NCBI GenBank assembly: GCA_002304925.1
Contig: DBPT01000004.1
Coordinates: forward strand, 19,763 to 83,762
Length of the DNA: 64,000 nucleotides
Direction: 5' to 3'
Origin: Prolixibacteraceae bacterium UBA1413
GTDB lineage: Bacteria > Bacteroidota > Bacteroidia > Bacteroidales > Prolixibacteraceae
Shown: positions 1 to 9,298 of the stretch, one piece after another
Layout of the letters: every line of letters begins with the position of its first letter
Numbering within the stretch: position 1 is the first letter of the stretch
Position numbers and translations under genes: made by a program
Notes under the pieces: generated by a model
The model's input: the letters and a program-made list of their open reading frames with translations, nothing else
What the model was told of the DNA's origin: nothing
Databases searched by the model: none

Positions 1-1
1 C

Positions 2-553
2 CTGGCAGCCATGGGTCAAAATACTGCCATCCAAAATACCGACGGACAAATTGCCGCTAACAGCGGAACCTCCTTTGCCTCACCGGTACTCGCTGGAATG
101 GCCGCCAGCCTCTGGCAGGCCTTCCCGGATGCACCCGCCTGGAAAATCAAAAAAGCCCTCCTCCAAAGCGGCAGCCTCTTTCTGAACCCCGACTCCCTCC
201 TGGGCTACGGAATCCCCGATATGGAAACCGCAGTAACCTTTCTGGCCTTGTGGGGGAAGCTCTCCCCCGAAACCGGTCGCCGGTGGGCGGTGTTCCCACG
301 TCCCTTCCGCGAGTCGGTCACCCTGCTCTCCCCGGGAATTGCACCCGCCGGCAGCGGTGCTGACCCGATGGCCGGAATCACCGTGGAGATCTTCAGTATG
401 ACAGGCAGGAAACTGATGTCGACGCAGGTAACGGGACCGGGACCCCACCGGATCGGCGGACTGGATGCCCTTCCCTTCGGAATGTGGATTCTCCGGATTT
501 CCGGTTCCGAAGGTTCCGAAGTCCATAAAATCATGGGAGGGAAGCGGCCATGA
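2..553 (+). CDS. Secreted S8 (subtilisin-like) protease, C-terminal part, with T9SS sorting domain
   Basis: The reading frame is open to the left edge, so the gene is truncated at its 5' end by the window. The visible part starts just before the catalytic-serine block of subtilases (GTSFASPVLAG, about residues 22-32 of the visible frame), followed by the terminal helices of the S8 fold. The last 80 or so residues form a beta-rich tail with the pattern FPRPF...VEIFSMTGRKL...LPFGMWILRI...K, as in type IX secretion C-terminal sorting domains of Bacteroidetes. I infer a protease exported by T9SS and anchored or released at the surface. Its stop overlaps the xseA start (ATGA), so the two are probably co-transcribed. 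Asp and His of the triad lie outside the window. Confidence 0.85.
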   Translation: MAAMGQNTAIQNTDGQIAANSGTSFASPVLAGMAASLWQAFPDAPAWKIKKALLQSGSLFLNPDSLLGYGIPDMETAVTFLALWGKLSPETGRRWAVFPRPFRESVTLLSPGIAPAGSGADPMAGITVEIFSMTGRKLMSTQVTGPGPHRIGGLDALPFGMWILRISGSEGSEVHKIMGGKRP

Positions 554-2031
554 ACGAAAAAATGAGCCTTCTGGAGCTGAACAACCGCATCCGGGACGCC
601 CTGCAGGGTGCCTTCCCGGAAACCCTCTGGGTGGTGGCAGAGATCAGCGAGATCAAGGTCAACCGCACGGGCCATTGCTACCTCGAACTCGTGGAAAAGG
701 ATGACGTCACCGATGAGCTGACCGCCAGGGCACGGGCCACCATCTGGTCTTACACCTTCAGGATGCTCAGACCCTATTTCGAAACCACCACCGGGCAACC
801 CCTGGCCGAAGGCATCAAAATCCTGGTGCAGGTGAGCGTGGAATATCACCCGGGCTACGGATTAAGTTTGAATATCAAGGACATCGATCCCACCTACACA
901 TTGGGGGATCTGGCCCTCCGCCGCCGGGAGATCATCCGCCGCCTCGAGGAGGCCGGGGTGTTCCATATGAACCAGGAACTCCCCCTCCCCCTGGTGCCCC
1001 AGCGGATCGCCGTTATCTCCTCAGCCACCGCCGCGGGATACCAGGATTTCACGGACCAGCTCGAAAACAACGCCTATGGCTTCCGCTTCGAAGTCCGCCT
1101 CTTCGAGGCTTTTATGCAGGGGAGCGAAGCCGTGCCCTCCATCCTGGACGCCCTCGACAGGATTTTTCATGAAGAAGCGGCATTCGACGCCGTGGCCATC
1201 CTTCGGGGCGGAGGCTCCCAGGCCGATCTCAGCTGCTTCGACCATTTCGACCTGGCCTTTGCGGTGGCCCAGTTCCCCCTGCCGGTAATCACGGGCATCG
1301 GCCATGAGAAAGACGAGACCATCGTCGACCTGGTGGCCCATACCCGCCAGAAAACCCCCACGGCGGTGGCGGAATTCTTCATCGCCGGGGTGCTGCGCTT
1401 TTCTGAACAGCTGGAAGCACTTGAAAAGGCCGTGGCTGAGAGGAGCCGGGAGATCCTCTCCGCTGCTGGGGAAGAGATCGAAGAGACTACGGAACGGCTC
1501 CACACCGCTTTTGATCGGTATACCCGCCTGTCGGAGATGTCCCTCCGCAAAGCTGTCCAGCGTCTTTTCTCCGGAAGCGGCAGACTGCTCTCCAGGGAAG
1601 CACAACAGCTGCACCAGCGCCAATTCCGCCTTCCGGGGAGGGTTCAGGGTATACTCCGCCGCCAGGAACAACTCCTCGAAAACGCCGGGAAAGAGTTGCA
1701 CCATGCTCTCCGCAGAACCAGAGAAAAGGAGAAGGCCAGGATTCTCAACCTCTCCGTAACCTTGCGACGAAGTGTCAGACACATCGTGGAGAGGAACAAT
1801 ACCCTCCTCGACAATGCAGAAAAATCTTCCCGCCTCCTCGACCCGCGGAATGTCCTCCTGCGGGGATTCACCATCTCCCGCCAGAAGGGAATAACAATCA
1901 GGTCATCTGCCGGCATTGACCCCACGGCGCCCCTGACCACCCGTTTTGCCGACGGCACCACGGAAAGCAAAATTATCAAAACCACACGATATGACAACCA
2001 AAAAACCCTCCTACCAGGAGGCGATGAATGA
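550..2031 (+). CDS. xseA: Exodeoxyribonuclease VII large subunit
   Basis: Catalytic subunit of ExoVII, which degrades single-stranded DNA together with several XseB subunits in the cytoplasm. The 493-residue protein has the N-terminal OB-fold region (about 5-110), the conserved catalytic core with LRGGGSQADL (218-227) and GIGHEKDETIVD (249-260), and a long Glu/Arg-rich coiled-coil region (about 280-430) typical of the family, then the short C-terminal segment. The start overlaps the protease stop by 4 bp. An ATG four codons later (MSLLEL) is an alternative start. xseB begins inside its 3' end, so the two subunits are translationally linked. Confidence 0.96.
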   Translation: MNEKMSLLELNNRIRDALQGAFPETLWVVAEISEIKVNRTGHCYLELVEKDDVTDELTARARATIWSYTFRMLRPYFETTTGQPLAEGIKILVQVSVEYHPGYGLSLNIKDIDPTYTLGDLALRRREIIRRLEEAGVFHMNQELPLPLVPQRIAVISSATAAGYQDFTDQLENNAYGFRFEVRLFEAFMQGSEAVPSILDALDRIFHEEAAFDAVAILRGGGSQADLSCFDHFDLAFAVAQFPLPVITGIGHEKDETIVDLVAHTRQKTPTAVAEFFIAGVLRFSEQLEALEKAVAERSREILSAAGEEIEETTERLHTAFDRYTRLSEMSLRKAVQRLFSGSGRLLSREAQQLHQRQFRLPGRVQGILRRQEQLLENAGKELHHALRRTREKEKARILNLSVTLRRSVRHIVERNNTLLDNAEKSSRLLDPRNVLLRGFTISRQKGITIRSSAGIDPTAPLTTRFADGTTESKIIKTTRYDNQKTLLPGGDE

Positions 2032-2203
2032 GATCGAAGAGATCCTCACCCAAATCGAAAGCGATGAACCCGATATCGACGACCTGGCCGAAAAGGTAAG
2101 GCGTGTGGCTACCCTCATCCGCTTCTGCCGCGACAAGCTCGCCAAGACCAGCGAAGAGGTGGAGCAAATCCTCGGGGAAATGGACGAGGATCAAAAAAGC
2201 TGA
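1991..2203 (+). CDS. xseB: Exodeoxyribonuclease VII small subunit
   Basis: A 70-residue acidic helical protein with the XseB pattern YQEAMNEIEEILTQIESDE...DDLAEKVRRV...CRDKL. It binds the coiled coil of XseA to form active ExoVII. The frame is open further upstream, but the ATG at 1991 gives the usual family N-terminus (MTTKKPSYQEAM) and length. It overlaps the last 41 bp of xseA. A purine-rich AGGAGG lies within codons 9-11 just before an internal ATG (MNEIEE), which is a less likely start because it would remove conserved residues. Confidence 0.93.
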   Translation: MTTKKPSYQEAMNEIEEILTQIESDEPDIDDLAEKVRRVATLIRFCRDKLAKTSEEVEQILGEMDEDQKS

Positions 2204-2204
2204 C

Positions 2205-4628
2205 ATGTGCGGCAGGAAACAGGCCGTTTGGATGGTAGGGTTCCTTTTCGGTTCCCTGATCCTCCTGTATCATTTCTTTGCCTTTGCGGGATTTTTCGGG
2301 TATGACGACCTCCAGTATGCCGAAGTGGCTGTGCGGATGACCCGGGGCGTCGCCGACTGGAGCGATCATTTCTCCTTCCGGTGGGGGGTAACTCTATTGG
2401 CGGCCCTTTCTTACAAGCTTCTGGGGATCAACGATGTGGCCTCCTCCCTGCCGGCCCTGCTCATCTCCCTGGCTACCCTGGCCCTGGTAACGGGTGCCCT
2501 GCGTCGCCACTCCCCCTGGATCGTGGCGGGCGCCGCCGCCCTCCTCACCCTAAACCATTGGAGCCTCTTCTATTCCGACAAACTGATGCCCGACGTCTTC
2601 GTGGCTTTTTTCATCACTGCCGCGATCCTCATTTACTTCAGGATCTTCTGCCGGACGGAAGTCCCCGGAACGGCAGTTGACTCTCCACCTTCACCAGACG
2701 ATGCAAACAGTTACAATCAGATAGAAGCAACTGCAAATACTTACGACCGGGAATCAGAAACCGAAACACCGCCCTCACCAACCGGTGCAAACGCTTACAA
2801 GCAAATAGAAGCAACTGCAAATGCTTACAACCGGAAGCCAAAGACCGAAACACCGCCCTCACCAACCGGTGCAAACGCTTACATGCAGATAGAAGCAACT
2901 GCAAATACTTACGGGGGAGCCGCCCCAACCCGGTCCAGCAGAAAGGGAGACAAAACCCAAATTCTCTCAGGAGTGGCATTCGCCCTCTCCCTGCTGGGGG
3001 CATTCCTTTCCAAGGAGACGGTCATCCTGGCGGTTCCCCTGCTGGCCTGGTGGGCGGTCCGCGATCTCGTAACCCGCAGACGGCTGCGCTTCTGGAGTGC
3101 CGTCATCCTCCCGGGAATCCTCCTCCTGGCAGGCTATTTCCTCCTCACAGACTTCCTCACCGGAGACCCGGCAGCCCGCTGGAAAGCCCTCCTGGACAAC
3201 CGCTACGTCAGCTTCTGCGACTACGCCAGCCAACCCCTCCGGGAACTTCTGGCACGCATCTCCTCCGGACTCGTCACCGAACTCACCCATCAGGGCATGA
3301 TGGCCGGGGTCATCCTCTCCCTACCGGCACTCTTCCTGCTCCGCAAACACCAGGAATCCCCTGCCCTGCGCTTTTTCTCTTCCACCGCATTGATCCTCCT
3401 CCTCTCAGCCAACTTTATGACCATTACCCCATTGGCTTATAATCCAATGTGCCCCGACCCCCGCCACTACCTCTTCCTCATTCCCGTATTTGCCATCAGC
3501 GGGGCACTCTCCCTGGAAGCATTCCACCACAACCGCCCCTACTGGATCCTCACCCTGGCATTCTCCCTCCTTGCCGCCCTGCTGATCCTCCCGGTAAAAA
3601 GCATTTCCCTGTACGAACAAATCCTCCCCCTGGCAGGCCTCGCCCTGCTCCTGCTGCTGTTCCTCACCATTACAGGAAAAAGCCGCGATCGCAGTACCGG
3701 CGGGGAGAAAATCTCCAGACGTGCGCTTCCCCTGGCCATCCTGCTCCTCATCGCCATCCTGGCCGTCAAACCCCTCCGCTATGCGGAATACGCACGCCAG
3801 GTCGACTATGCCGGACAAAAGGAATTTGTCATGAAACACATCCTAAAGGGAAATTTCGTCCGGGTAATCACCGATGATGTCCAGAAACGGTTGATCCGCT
3901 ATTACCAGGGGTTCAGGGAAACACACCCCGAACCCCTCAACTGGGAAGAAGCCACCCTCCTCCCTGATAACGACACCACCCGGACTGCCCTCCTCATCAA
4001 CGGGCACACCGCCTTCCTGAGCGGTGAACGTCCGGGCCGGAATCCCTGGTTTGCCACCCACCCGGAACAGATGGCCGTCAAAATTGCTGAGAATGAAAAA
4101 CCGTTGATGACCCTTTACTCCGCCCCGAGATGGCACAATCCCCGTATCGTGGCCAGCTTCAGACATGACTATGAAAAGGAGGAGTTCCCATGGAACGGGG
4201 GAAGGGTGATCACCGCAGAAGCGGAAGGAGCTCCAGCCTACGGCGGAAACCATTATGACCACCCCGAAGAGTTTTCCGCCACCTTCCGGATTCCTGTCGA
4301 TTCGCTGGACATCTCTGCCGGAGAGATCCTGCTGGTGACGTGCCGGCTGCAACTCTTCACCCGGGACAGGACAGAGGCATCGGTGGTGGTGTCAGCTCCC
4401 GGAAAGGAGGGAAAGGAGCTGTGGCAGGGATTTTCCCTTTTCCCTCAGGTCCGGGCTTTTAACGTCTGGAGCCCGGTGACCGTCCATGCCCTGCTCGAAA
4501 CCGGAGAGATGGCTCCGGAGGCCGAACTGGCGGTTTACCTCTGGAATCTGAAACGTGACGACATTTACATCGACGACTGGGAGGTGATCCTGGCGGCGAT
4601 CCAGTCGCCGGTTTCCGAGGTGGAATAG
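2205..4628 (+). CDS. GT39/ArnT-like membrane glycosyltransferase with internal tandem repeat
   Basis: A polytopic protein of about 807 residues. The N-terminal segment (VGFLFGSLILLYHFFAF, then GYDDLQYAEVAVRM) matches the first helix and the acidic lumenal loop of the GT39/PMT_2 (ArnT-like) families, which move sugars from polyprenyl-phosphate donors on the periplasmic side. About ten further hydrophobic segments and a soluble C-terminal domain of about 230 residues follow. The start at 2205 lies 1 nt after the xseB stop; a longer frame into xseB is a shadow. A low-complexity 28-residue repeat (residues about 161-236) interrupts an otherwise normal loop. The 3' end overlaps the convergent leuB by 64 bp. 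The substrate is unknown. Confidence 0.8.
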   Translation: MCGRKQAVWMVGFLFGSLILLYHFFAFAGFFGYDDLQYAEVAVRMTRGVADWSDHFSFRWGVTLLAALSYKLLGINDVASSLPALLISLATLALVTGALRRHSPWIVAGAAALLTLNHWSLFYSDKLMPDVFVAFFITAAILIYFRIFCRTEVPGTAVDSPPSPDDANSYNQIEATANTYDRESETETPPSPTGANAYKQIEATANAYNRKPKTETPPSPTGANAYMQIEATANTYGGAAPTRSSRKGDKTQILSGVAFALSLLGAFLSKETVILAVPLLAWWAVRDLVTRRRLRFWSAVILPGILLLAGYFLLTDFLTGDPAARWKALLDNRYVSFCDYASQPLRELLARISSGLVTELTHQGMMAGVILSLPALFLLRKHQESPALRFFSSTALILLLSANFMTITPLAYNPMCPDPRHYLFLIPVFAISGALSLEAFHHNRPYWILTLAFSLLAALLILPVKSISLYEQILPLAGLALLLLLFLTITGKSRDRSTGGEKISRRALPLAILLLIAILAVKPLRYAEYARQVDYAGQKEFVMKHILKGNFVRVITDDVQKRLIRYYQGFRETHPEPLNWEEATLLPDNDTTRTALLINGHTAFLSGERPGRNPWFATHPEQMAVKIAENEKPLMTLYSAPRWHNPRIVASFRHDYEKEEFPWNGGRVITAEAEGAPAYGGNHYDHPEEFSATFRIPVDSLDISAGEILLVTCRLQLFTRDRTEASVVVSAPGKEGKELWQGFSLFPQVRAFNVWSPVTVHALLETGEMAPEAELAVYLWNLKRDDIYIDDWEVILAAIQSPVSEVE
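2685..2912 (+). repeat. 84-bp in-frame tandem repeat (2.7 copies)
   Basis: Units begin at 2685, 2769 and 2853. Each encodes 28 residues of the form PPSPTGANAY-Q-IEATAN-Y followed by a charged linker and TET. Copies 2 and 3 are nearly identical in DNA; copy 1 has diverged. The third copy stops after about 60 bp. The repeat lies in a predicted extramembrane loop of the GT39-like protein. Confidence 0.95.
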
Positions 4629-5644
4629 GCCATCTCCCCTTCCCCGGCGATGTCGCCGGTAACGATCCCCTCTTCCAGGGAGTCCTTCACGGCATCGCGG
4701 ATAGCTCGTCCCTCTTCCGGCAGGGAAAAGGCGTATTCGAACATCATCGCGGCAGAGAGGATGGCTGCCACGGGATTGGCGATATTTTTCCCGGCGGCCT
4801 GGGGCCAGGAGCCGTGGATGGGCTCAAACACCGACGTGTGGGTCCCTACCGACGCCGAAGGCAGCAATCCCATCGATCCGGTGATGACGCTGGCTTCATC
4901 GGTGAGGATATCTCCGAACATATTCTCGGTGATCAGCACGTCGAAATTGCGGGGCCACTGGATGATCTGCATGGCAGCATTGTCGACGAACATATATTCC
5001 GTGGTGACATCGGGCCAGGAGGAGGACATTTCCCGGGCTACCTCCCTCCAGAGACGGGAACTCTCCAAAATGTTGGCCTTATCAACCACCGTCAGCTTTT
5101 TGTTTCTTTTCCGGGCAAACTCAAATCCCAGCTTCAGGATGCGTGTGATTTCCTCCCGGGTATAGGTGCAGGTATCAAAGGCTGTACTCCCCCCGTCCCG
5201 GCGTCCCCGCTCTCCGAAGTAGATGCCCCCGGTGAGCTCCCTGATACAAACGAAGCCGGCCCCTTCCACCAGTTCCCGCCGCAGGGGGGACTTGTGCAAC
5301 AGCGGGGGAAAAGTCTCCACCGGCCGGATGTTGGCATACAGCCCCAGCCCCTTGCGCATCCTGAGAAGTCCCTGCTCGGGCCGCACCGGAGCCCCGGGAT
5401 TATTGTCGTACTTCGGATCCCCGATGGCACCGAACAAAACGGCATCGGAAGCCATACAGAGCCGGTGGGTCTCTTCAGGAAAAGGATCCCCGAAACGGTC
5501 AATGGCAGCAGCACCTACCCACCCATGGGAGAATACGACTTCATGGCCAAACCTGCGGCATACGGCCTTTACACTTTTCACAGCCTGGTCCGTCACCTCG
5601 GGACCGATCCCGTCACCGGGAAGAAGCGCAATATTCAGTTTCAT
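4565..5644 (-). CDS. leuB: 3-isopropylmalate dehydrogenase
   Basis: Oxidises and decarboxylates 3-isopropylmalate to 2-oxoisocaproate with NAD in leucine synthesis (cytoplasm). The 359-residue length is normal. Visible family signatures are LPGDGIGPEV (8-17), RELTGGIYFGE (135-145), the catalytic Lys in VDKANIL (K189) and the metal-binding Asp residues in FVDNAA and NMFGDILTDEASV (D221, D245, D249). It is the last gene of the leuA-leuC-leuD-cimA-like-leuB operon, 6 bp after the preceding gene. Its last 64 bp overlap the 3' end of the convergent glycosyltransferase gene, which is unusual. Confidence 0.97.
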   Translation of the reverse strand: MKLNIALLPGDGIGPEVTDQAVKSVKAVCRRFGHEVVFSHGWVGAAAIDRFGDPFPEETHRLCMASDAVLFGAIGDPKYDNNPGAPVRPEQGLLRMRKGLGLYANIRPVETFPPLLHKSPLRRELVEGAGFVCIRELTGGIYFGERGRRDGGSTAFDTCTYTREEITRILKLGFEFARKRNKKLTVVDKANILESSRLWREVAREMSSSWPDVTTEYMFVDNAAMQIIQWPRNFDVLITENMFGDILTDEASVITGSMGLLPSASVGTHTSVFEPIHGSWPQAAGKNIANPVAAILSAAMMFEYAFSLPEEGRAIRDAVKDSLEEGIVTGDIAGEGEMAYSTSETGDWIAARITSQSSM

Positions 5645-5650
5645 AGAGTT

Positions 5651-7207
5651 CTATTTCTGCACAAAATTATAGCCATTTTCAATAATATTCAGCATTTTCA
5701 GGGTGGCCTTGATGGCCGCCGTGGTCTGGTCGGGATCCAGACCACGGGTCTTGAACTCCTTGCCGTTCTGCCAGGTGATGACGGTCTCCACGAGGGCGTC
5801 GGTTTTTCCGCCCGGGGGAATGGTCACCACGTAATCGACCAGCGAGGGGAAAGGCTTATTCAGTTTTCCGTAGATCTTGCGCAAGGCCCGCATAAAAGCG
5901 TCGTACTGACCGTCGCCGGAACTGTTCTCTTCATACTCCACCCCGTCAATGGCGATGCTCACCGACGCCATGGGCTTCAACCCCTTGGCATGTGCGATCG
6001 AGTAGTTGCGGATGACAATCCGGTCCCCGATGGTTTGACTGCTCAACACGTCGGCAACGATATAGGGAAGATCCTCCACCGACACGTTCTCCTTCTGATC
6101 GCCCAGTTCGATGACACGGTCGGTGACCTTCTTGAGCGACTTCGGGTCCAGGTTAATGCCAAGGTCTTCAAGGTTTTTCTTAATGTTGGCTTTCCCGGAA
6201 GTCTTCCCCAGGGCATATTGGCGAATCCTGCCAAACCGCTCCGGGAGCAGTTCGTTGTAGTAAAGATGGTTTTTGGTGTCCCCGTCGGCATGGATCCCGC
6301 TGCACTGGGTGAAGACAAACTCCCCGATCAGCGGCTTGTTGGCGGGGATACGCACCCCGGAGAAGGATTCCACAACCCTCGAAACCCGGTTCAGCATCTG
6401 CTCGTTTACATTGCTCCTGAGTTTCAGATGGTCGGTAGCGGTGGCGATGACGCTGGCCAGCGGCACGTTCCCCGCCCGCTCCCCAAGTCCGTTTACCGTG
6501 GTGTGCACACACCGGATCCCTGCCTTCAACGCCATGAAGACATTCCCCGCCGCCAAATCGTAATCGTTGTGGGGATGAAAGTCAAAGTCCACCCCGGGAT
6601 AACACTCCAGCATCTCCCGGCAGAAGAGGTAAACTTCATCGGGATTGAGGATCCCCAGGGTATCGGGAAGCATGATGCGCGATACCCCTTCATCCCGGAG
6701 ACCGGCCATCATCCGGTGGACATACTCCCGCGAGTTGCGCATGCCGTTCGACCAGTCCTCAAGATAGATATTCACCCGGATCCCCATCTCCCGGGCACGG
6801 CCGATGACCTGCCCGATGTCAGCCAGATGCTGCTCCGGAGTTTTCCGCAACTGCTCGGTGACATGGCGGTACGATCCCTTGCAGAGGAGGTTGATCACCC
6901 TGCCCCCGGCCCGGCGGATCCAGTCGAGAGAGACATCGCCGTCGACAAATCCCAGGATCTCCACCCTGTCGAGATAACCCCTCGATGCCGCCCAGTCAAG
7001 AATTTTTACGGCTCCCCGGAATTCACCCTCCGACACGCGGGCCGAAGCCACCTCAATGCGGTCGACCTTTACATCCTCGAGGAGAATCCGGGCCATACCA
7101 AGCTTTTCAACATCGGAAAAAGAGACCCCCGAAGTCTGCTCCCCGTCACGCAGCGTGGTATCCATGATCATCAGCAGATCACTGCCCTCATCCTTTGTCA
7201 TTTTCAT
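5651..7207 (-). CDS. LeuA-family synthase, citramalate synthase-like
   Basis: A 518-residue member of the DRE-TIM metallolyase family: N-terminal TIM barrel with DTTLRDGEQTSGVSF (16-30), metal-binding HPHND (211-215) and GLGERAGN (240-247), then linker helices and a C-terminal allosteric LeuA dimer domain (about 370-510). It condenses acetyl-CoA with a 2-oxo acid. A second, more typical LeuA is encoded in the same operon, and the divergent motif TSGVSFS plus LLCKGSYRHV fit CimA-like paralogues, so citramalate formation from pyruvate (a threonine-independent route to isoleucine) is a reasonable inference. Substrate specificity cannot be fixed from sequence alone. The start overlaps the leuD stop (ATGA). 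Confidence 0.88.
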   Translation of the reverse strand: MKMTKDEGSDLLMIMDTTLRDGEQTSGVSFSDVEKLGMARILLEDVKVDRIEVASARVSEGEFRGAVKILDWAASRGYLDRVEILGFVDGDVSLDWIRRAGGRVINLLCKGSYRHVTEQLRKTPEQHLADIGQVIGRAREMGIRVNIYLEDWSNGMRNSREYVHRMMAGLRDEGVSRIMLPDTLGILNPDEVYLFCREMLECYPGVDFDFHPHNDYDLAAGNVFMALKAGIRCVHTTVNGLGERAGNVPLASVIATATDHLKLRSNVNEQMLNRVSRVVESFSGVRIPANKPLIGEFVFTQCSGIHADGDTKNHLYYNELLPERFGRIRQYALGKTSGKANIKKNLEDLGINLDPKSLKKVTDRVIELGDQKENVSVEDLPYIVADVLSSQTIGDRIVIRNYSIAHAKGLKPMASVSIAIDGVEYEENSSGDGQYDAFMRALRKIYGKLNKPFPSLVDYVVTIPPGGKTDALVETVITWQNGKEFKTRGLDPDQTTAAIKATLKMLNIIENGYNFVQK

Positions 7208-7797
7208 TGACCTCGTTTTTCAAATTCCCGGATCTCCCCTTTCATGCTGAGGAGATAGTCAATATCGTCAAGTCCCTTCATCAGGCACTCCTTTTTGTAC
7301 ATGTTAATTTCAAACGGAACCGATTCCCCGGAACCGACGATGGTGAAGAGTTGCTGCGGAAGGTCAACTCGGAACAGGGTGGCCGCATCATGGCCGATGG
7401 CGGCAAAAATCTTTCCCAGGAAAAGGGGAGGCACCACCACAGGCAGCAGTCCGTTATTCAGGGCGTTGTTCCTGAAAATATCGGCGAAGAAGCTGGAAAC
7501 CACCACCCGGAAGCCGTAGTCATAGAGGGCCCAGGCGGCGTGTTCGCGGCTCGAGCCACTGCCGAAATTCTTGCCGGCCACCAGGATCTTCCCAGAGTAG
7601 CGCGCATCATTAAGCACAAACTCAGCCTTCGGCAGGCCCTCCCGGTCATAACGCCAGTCCCGGAAGAGGTTGTCGCCAAAACCCTTCCGCTCGACAGCCT
7701 TGAGGAACCGTGCGGGGATGATCTGGTCGGTATCCACATTCTCGCTTTTCAGCGGTACTCCCGTGGAGATCAGTGTAGTAAACTTTTCGTATGCCAT
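7204..7797 (-). CDS. leuD: 3-isopropylmalate dehydratase small subunit
   Basis: Small subunit of isopropylmalate isomerase, which with LeuC interconverts 2- and 3-isopropylmalate (and can act on citramalate). It is 197 residues, normal for the bacterial type. Signatures include DTDQIIPARFLK near residue 22 and the swivel-domain motif AGKNFGSGSSREHAAWAL. It sits 30 bp downstream of leuC and overlaps the next synthase gene by 4 bp, so the operon is tightly coupled. Confidence 0.97.
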   Translation of the reverse strand: MAYEKFTTLISTGVPLKSENVDTDQIIPARFLKAVERKGFGDNLFRDWRYDREGLPKAEFVLNDARYSGKILVAGKNFGSGSSREHAAWALYDYGFRVVVSSFFADIFRNNALNNGLLPVVVPPLFLGKIFAAIGHDAATLFRVDLPQQLFTIVGSGESVPFEINMYKKECLMKGLDDIDYLLSMKGEIREFEKRGQ

Positions 7798-7827
7798 ATT
7801 ATCAGGTATTATCAGATGTCTCGTTCT

Positions 7828-9234
7828 TTAAGAACCCTCCATGAGTATCCTTGGATCAGTGATCACACCCATGATGGCTGCGGCTGCCGCGGTGAGCGGA
7901 CTGGCCAACAGGGTTCGAGCTCCGGGGCCCTGACGCCCTTCGAAATTCCGGTTAGAGGTCGAAACGGCGTATTTGCCCTCCGGAATTTTGTCATCGTTCA
8001 TGGCCAGACATGCTGAGCATCCCGGCTGACGAAGAACGAAACCGGCAGTTTCCAGCATCTGCGCCAAACCCTCCTCCCGGGCGGCTTTCTCCACCTGTTT
8101 GGAGCCGGGAACGATCCACACTGTCACCCCGGATGCTTTCACCTTCCCCTTCACCAAAGCGGCAAAGGCCCTGAGGTCCTCGATACGGCCATTGGTACAA
8201 CTTCCTACGAAGACATAGTCCACCTTCTTGCCGGCCACTGGCTCGCCCGGTCTGAAACCCATATATTCCAGCGACTTCAGGAAGTTATCCCGTTCGGCAA
8301 CAGCCACCTCTTCCAGAAGCGGAACATGCCCCGAAACGGTGATCCCCATCCCCGGATTGGTACCATAGGTGATCATCGGCTCAATATCTTCGGCCCGGAA
8401 ACGGTATTCGCTGTCAAAAACGGCATCCTCATCACTTTTCAACGTTTTCCAATATGCGAGGGCTTTTTCCCATGCATCTCCCTGCGGGGCAAATTCACGT
8501 CCCCGGATATAGGCAAAGGTGGTCTCATCGGGCGCGATCATCCCCCCGCGTGCCCCGCTTTCTATACTCAGGTTGCACAGGGTCATACGCCCCTCCATCG
8601 TCAATGCGCGGATCGCCGATCCGGCATATTCGATGAAATGGCCGGTGCCCCCGGAAGTAGAAATTTTCGAGATGATATAAAGGGCAATATCCTTGGCCGT
8701 CACACCGGGGCCCAGCCGGCCATCGATGGTAATCCGCATCCGTCGGGGTTTGGGCTGCAGGATGCACTGGCTGGCCAGCACCATCTCCACTTCGGAAGTG
8801 CCGATGCCAAAGGCAACGGCCCCGAAAGCCCCGTGCGTGCTGGTATGGCTGTCACCGCAGACAATGGTCATACCGGGTTGCGTAATACCAAGCTCCGGAC
8901 CGATCACATGGACAATCCCATGCCAGGGATGATTCAGCCCGTAGAGCGGAATGCCGTGTTTTTCACAGTTGCGGGACAGCATCTCCACCTGGTGGCGCGA
9001 AAGTTCCTCCCCGATAGGAAGATCCTGACCCTCGGTAGGTACGTTGTGATCAGGAGTGGCTACCGTCTGCCCGGGACGGAAAACCTGCAGCCCCCGCCTC
9101 TCCAGATTCAGAAAGGCAACCGGACTGGTCACTTCATGGATGAGGTGGCGGTCGATGTACAACACATCGGGACCCCCCTCAACGCTTCGAACGACATGGC
9201 TATCCCAAATCTTGTCGAATAATGTCTTGCCCAT
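7828..9234 (-). CDS. leuC: 3-isopropylmalate dehydratase large subunit
   Basis: Aconitase-family large subunit of isopropylmalate isomerase, holding a [4Fe-4S] cluster. With the ATG at 9234 (MGKTLFDKIWDSHVV) the protein is 468 residues, and the cluster cysteines fall at C346 (VGSCTNGR), C406 and C409 (PGCSACLAMNDD), within one residue of the positions I recall for E. coli LeuC. This decides against the 25-codon longer frame. It lies between leuA (65 bp upstream) and leuD. Confidence 0.97.
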   Translation of the reverse strand: MGKTLFDKIWDSHVVRSVEGGPDVLYIDRHLIHEVTSPVAFLNLERRGLQVFRPGQTVATPDHNVPTEGQDLPIGEELSRHQVEMLSRNCEKHGIPLYGLNHPWHGIVHVIGPELGITQPGMTIVCGDSHTSTHGAFGAVAFGIGTSEVEMVLASQCILQPKPRRMRITIDGRLGPGVTAKDIALYIISKISTSGGTGHFIEYAGSAIRALTMEGRMTLCNLSIESGARGGMIAPDETTFAYIRGREFAPQGDAWEKALAYWKTLKSDEDAVFDSEYRFRAEDIEPMITYGTNPGMGITVSGHVPLLEEVAVAERDNFLKSLEYMGFRPGEPVAGKKVDYVFVGSCTNGRIEDLRAFAALVKGKVKASGVTVWIVPGSKQVEKAAREEGLAQMLETAGFVLRQPGCSACLAMNDDKIPEGKYAVSTSNRNFEGRQGPGARTLLASPLTAAAAAIMGVITDPRILMEGS

Positions 9235-9298
9235 ATTCGTAGTTGTAATTATTAATAAATATATTATTATACCGGGAGTTTCCGATCTTAAACCCCTT

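Noticed and set aside
4814..7210. Very long plus-strand open frame (798 codons) across leuB and the cimA-like gene
   Set aside because: It is antisense to two clearly conserved genes, and its translation is rich in His, Pro and Gly with no family resemblance. Long shadow frames are common opposite GC-rich genes.
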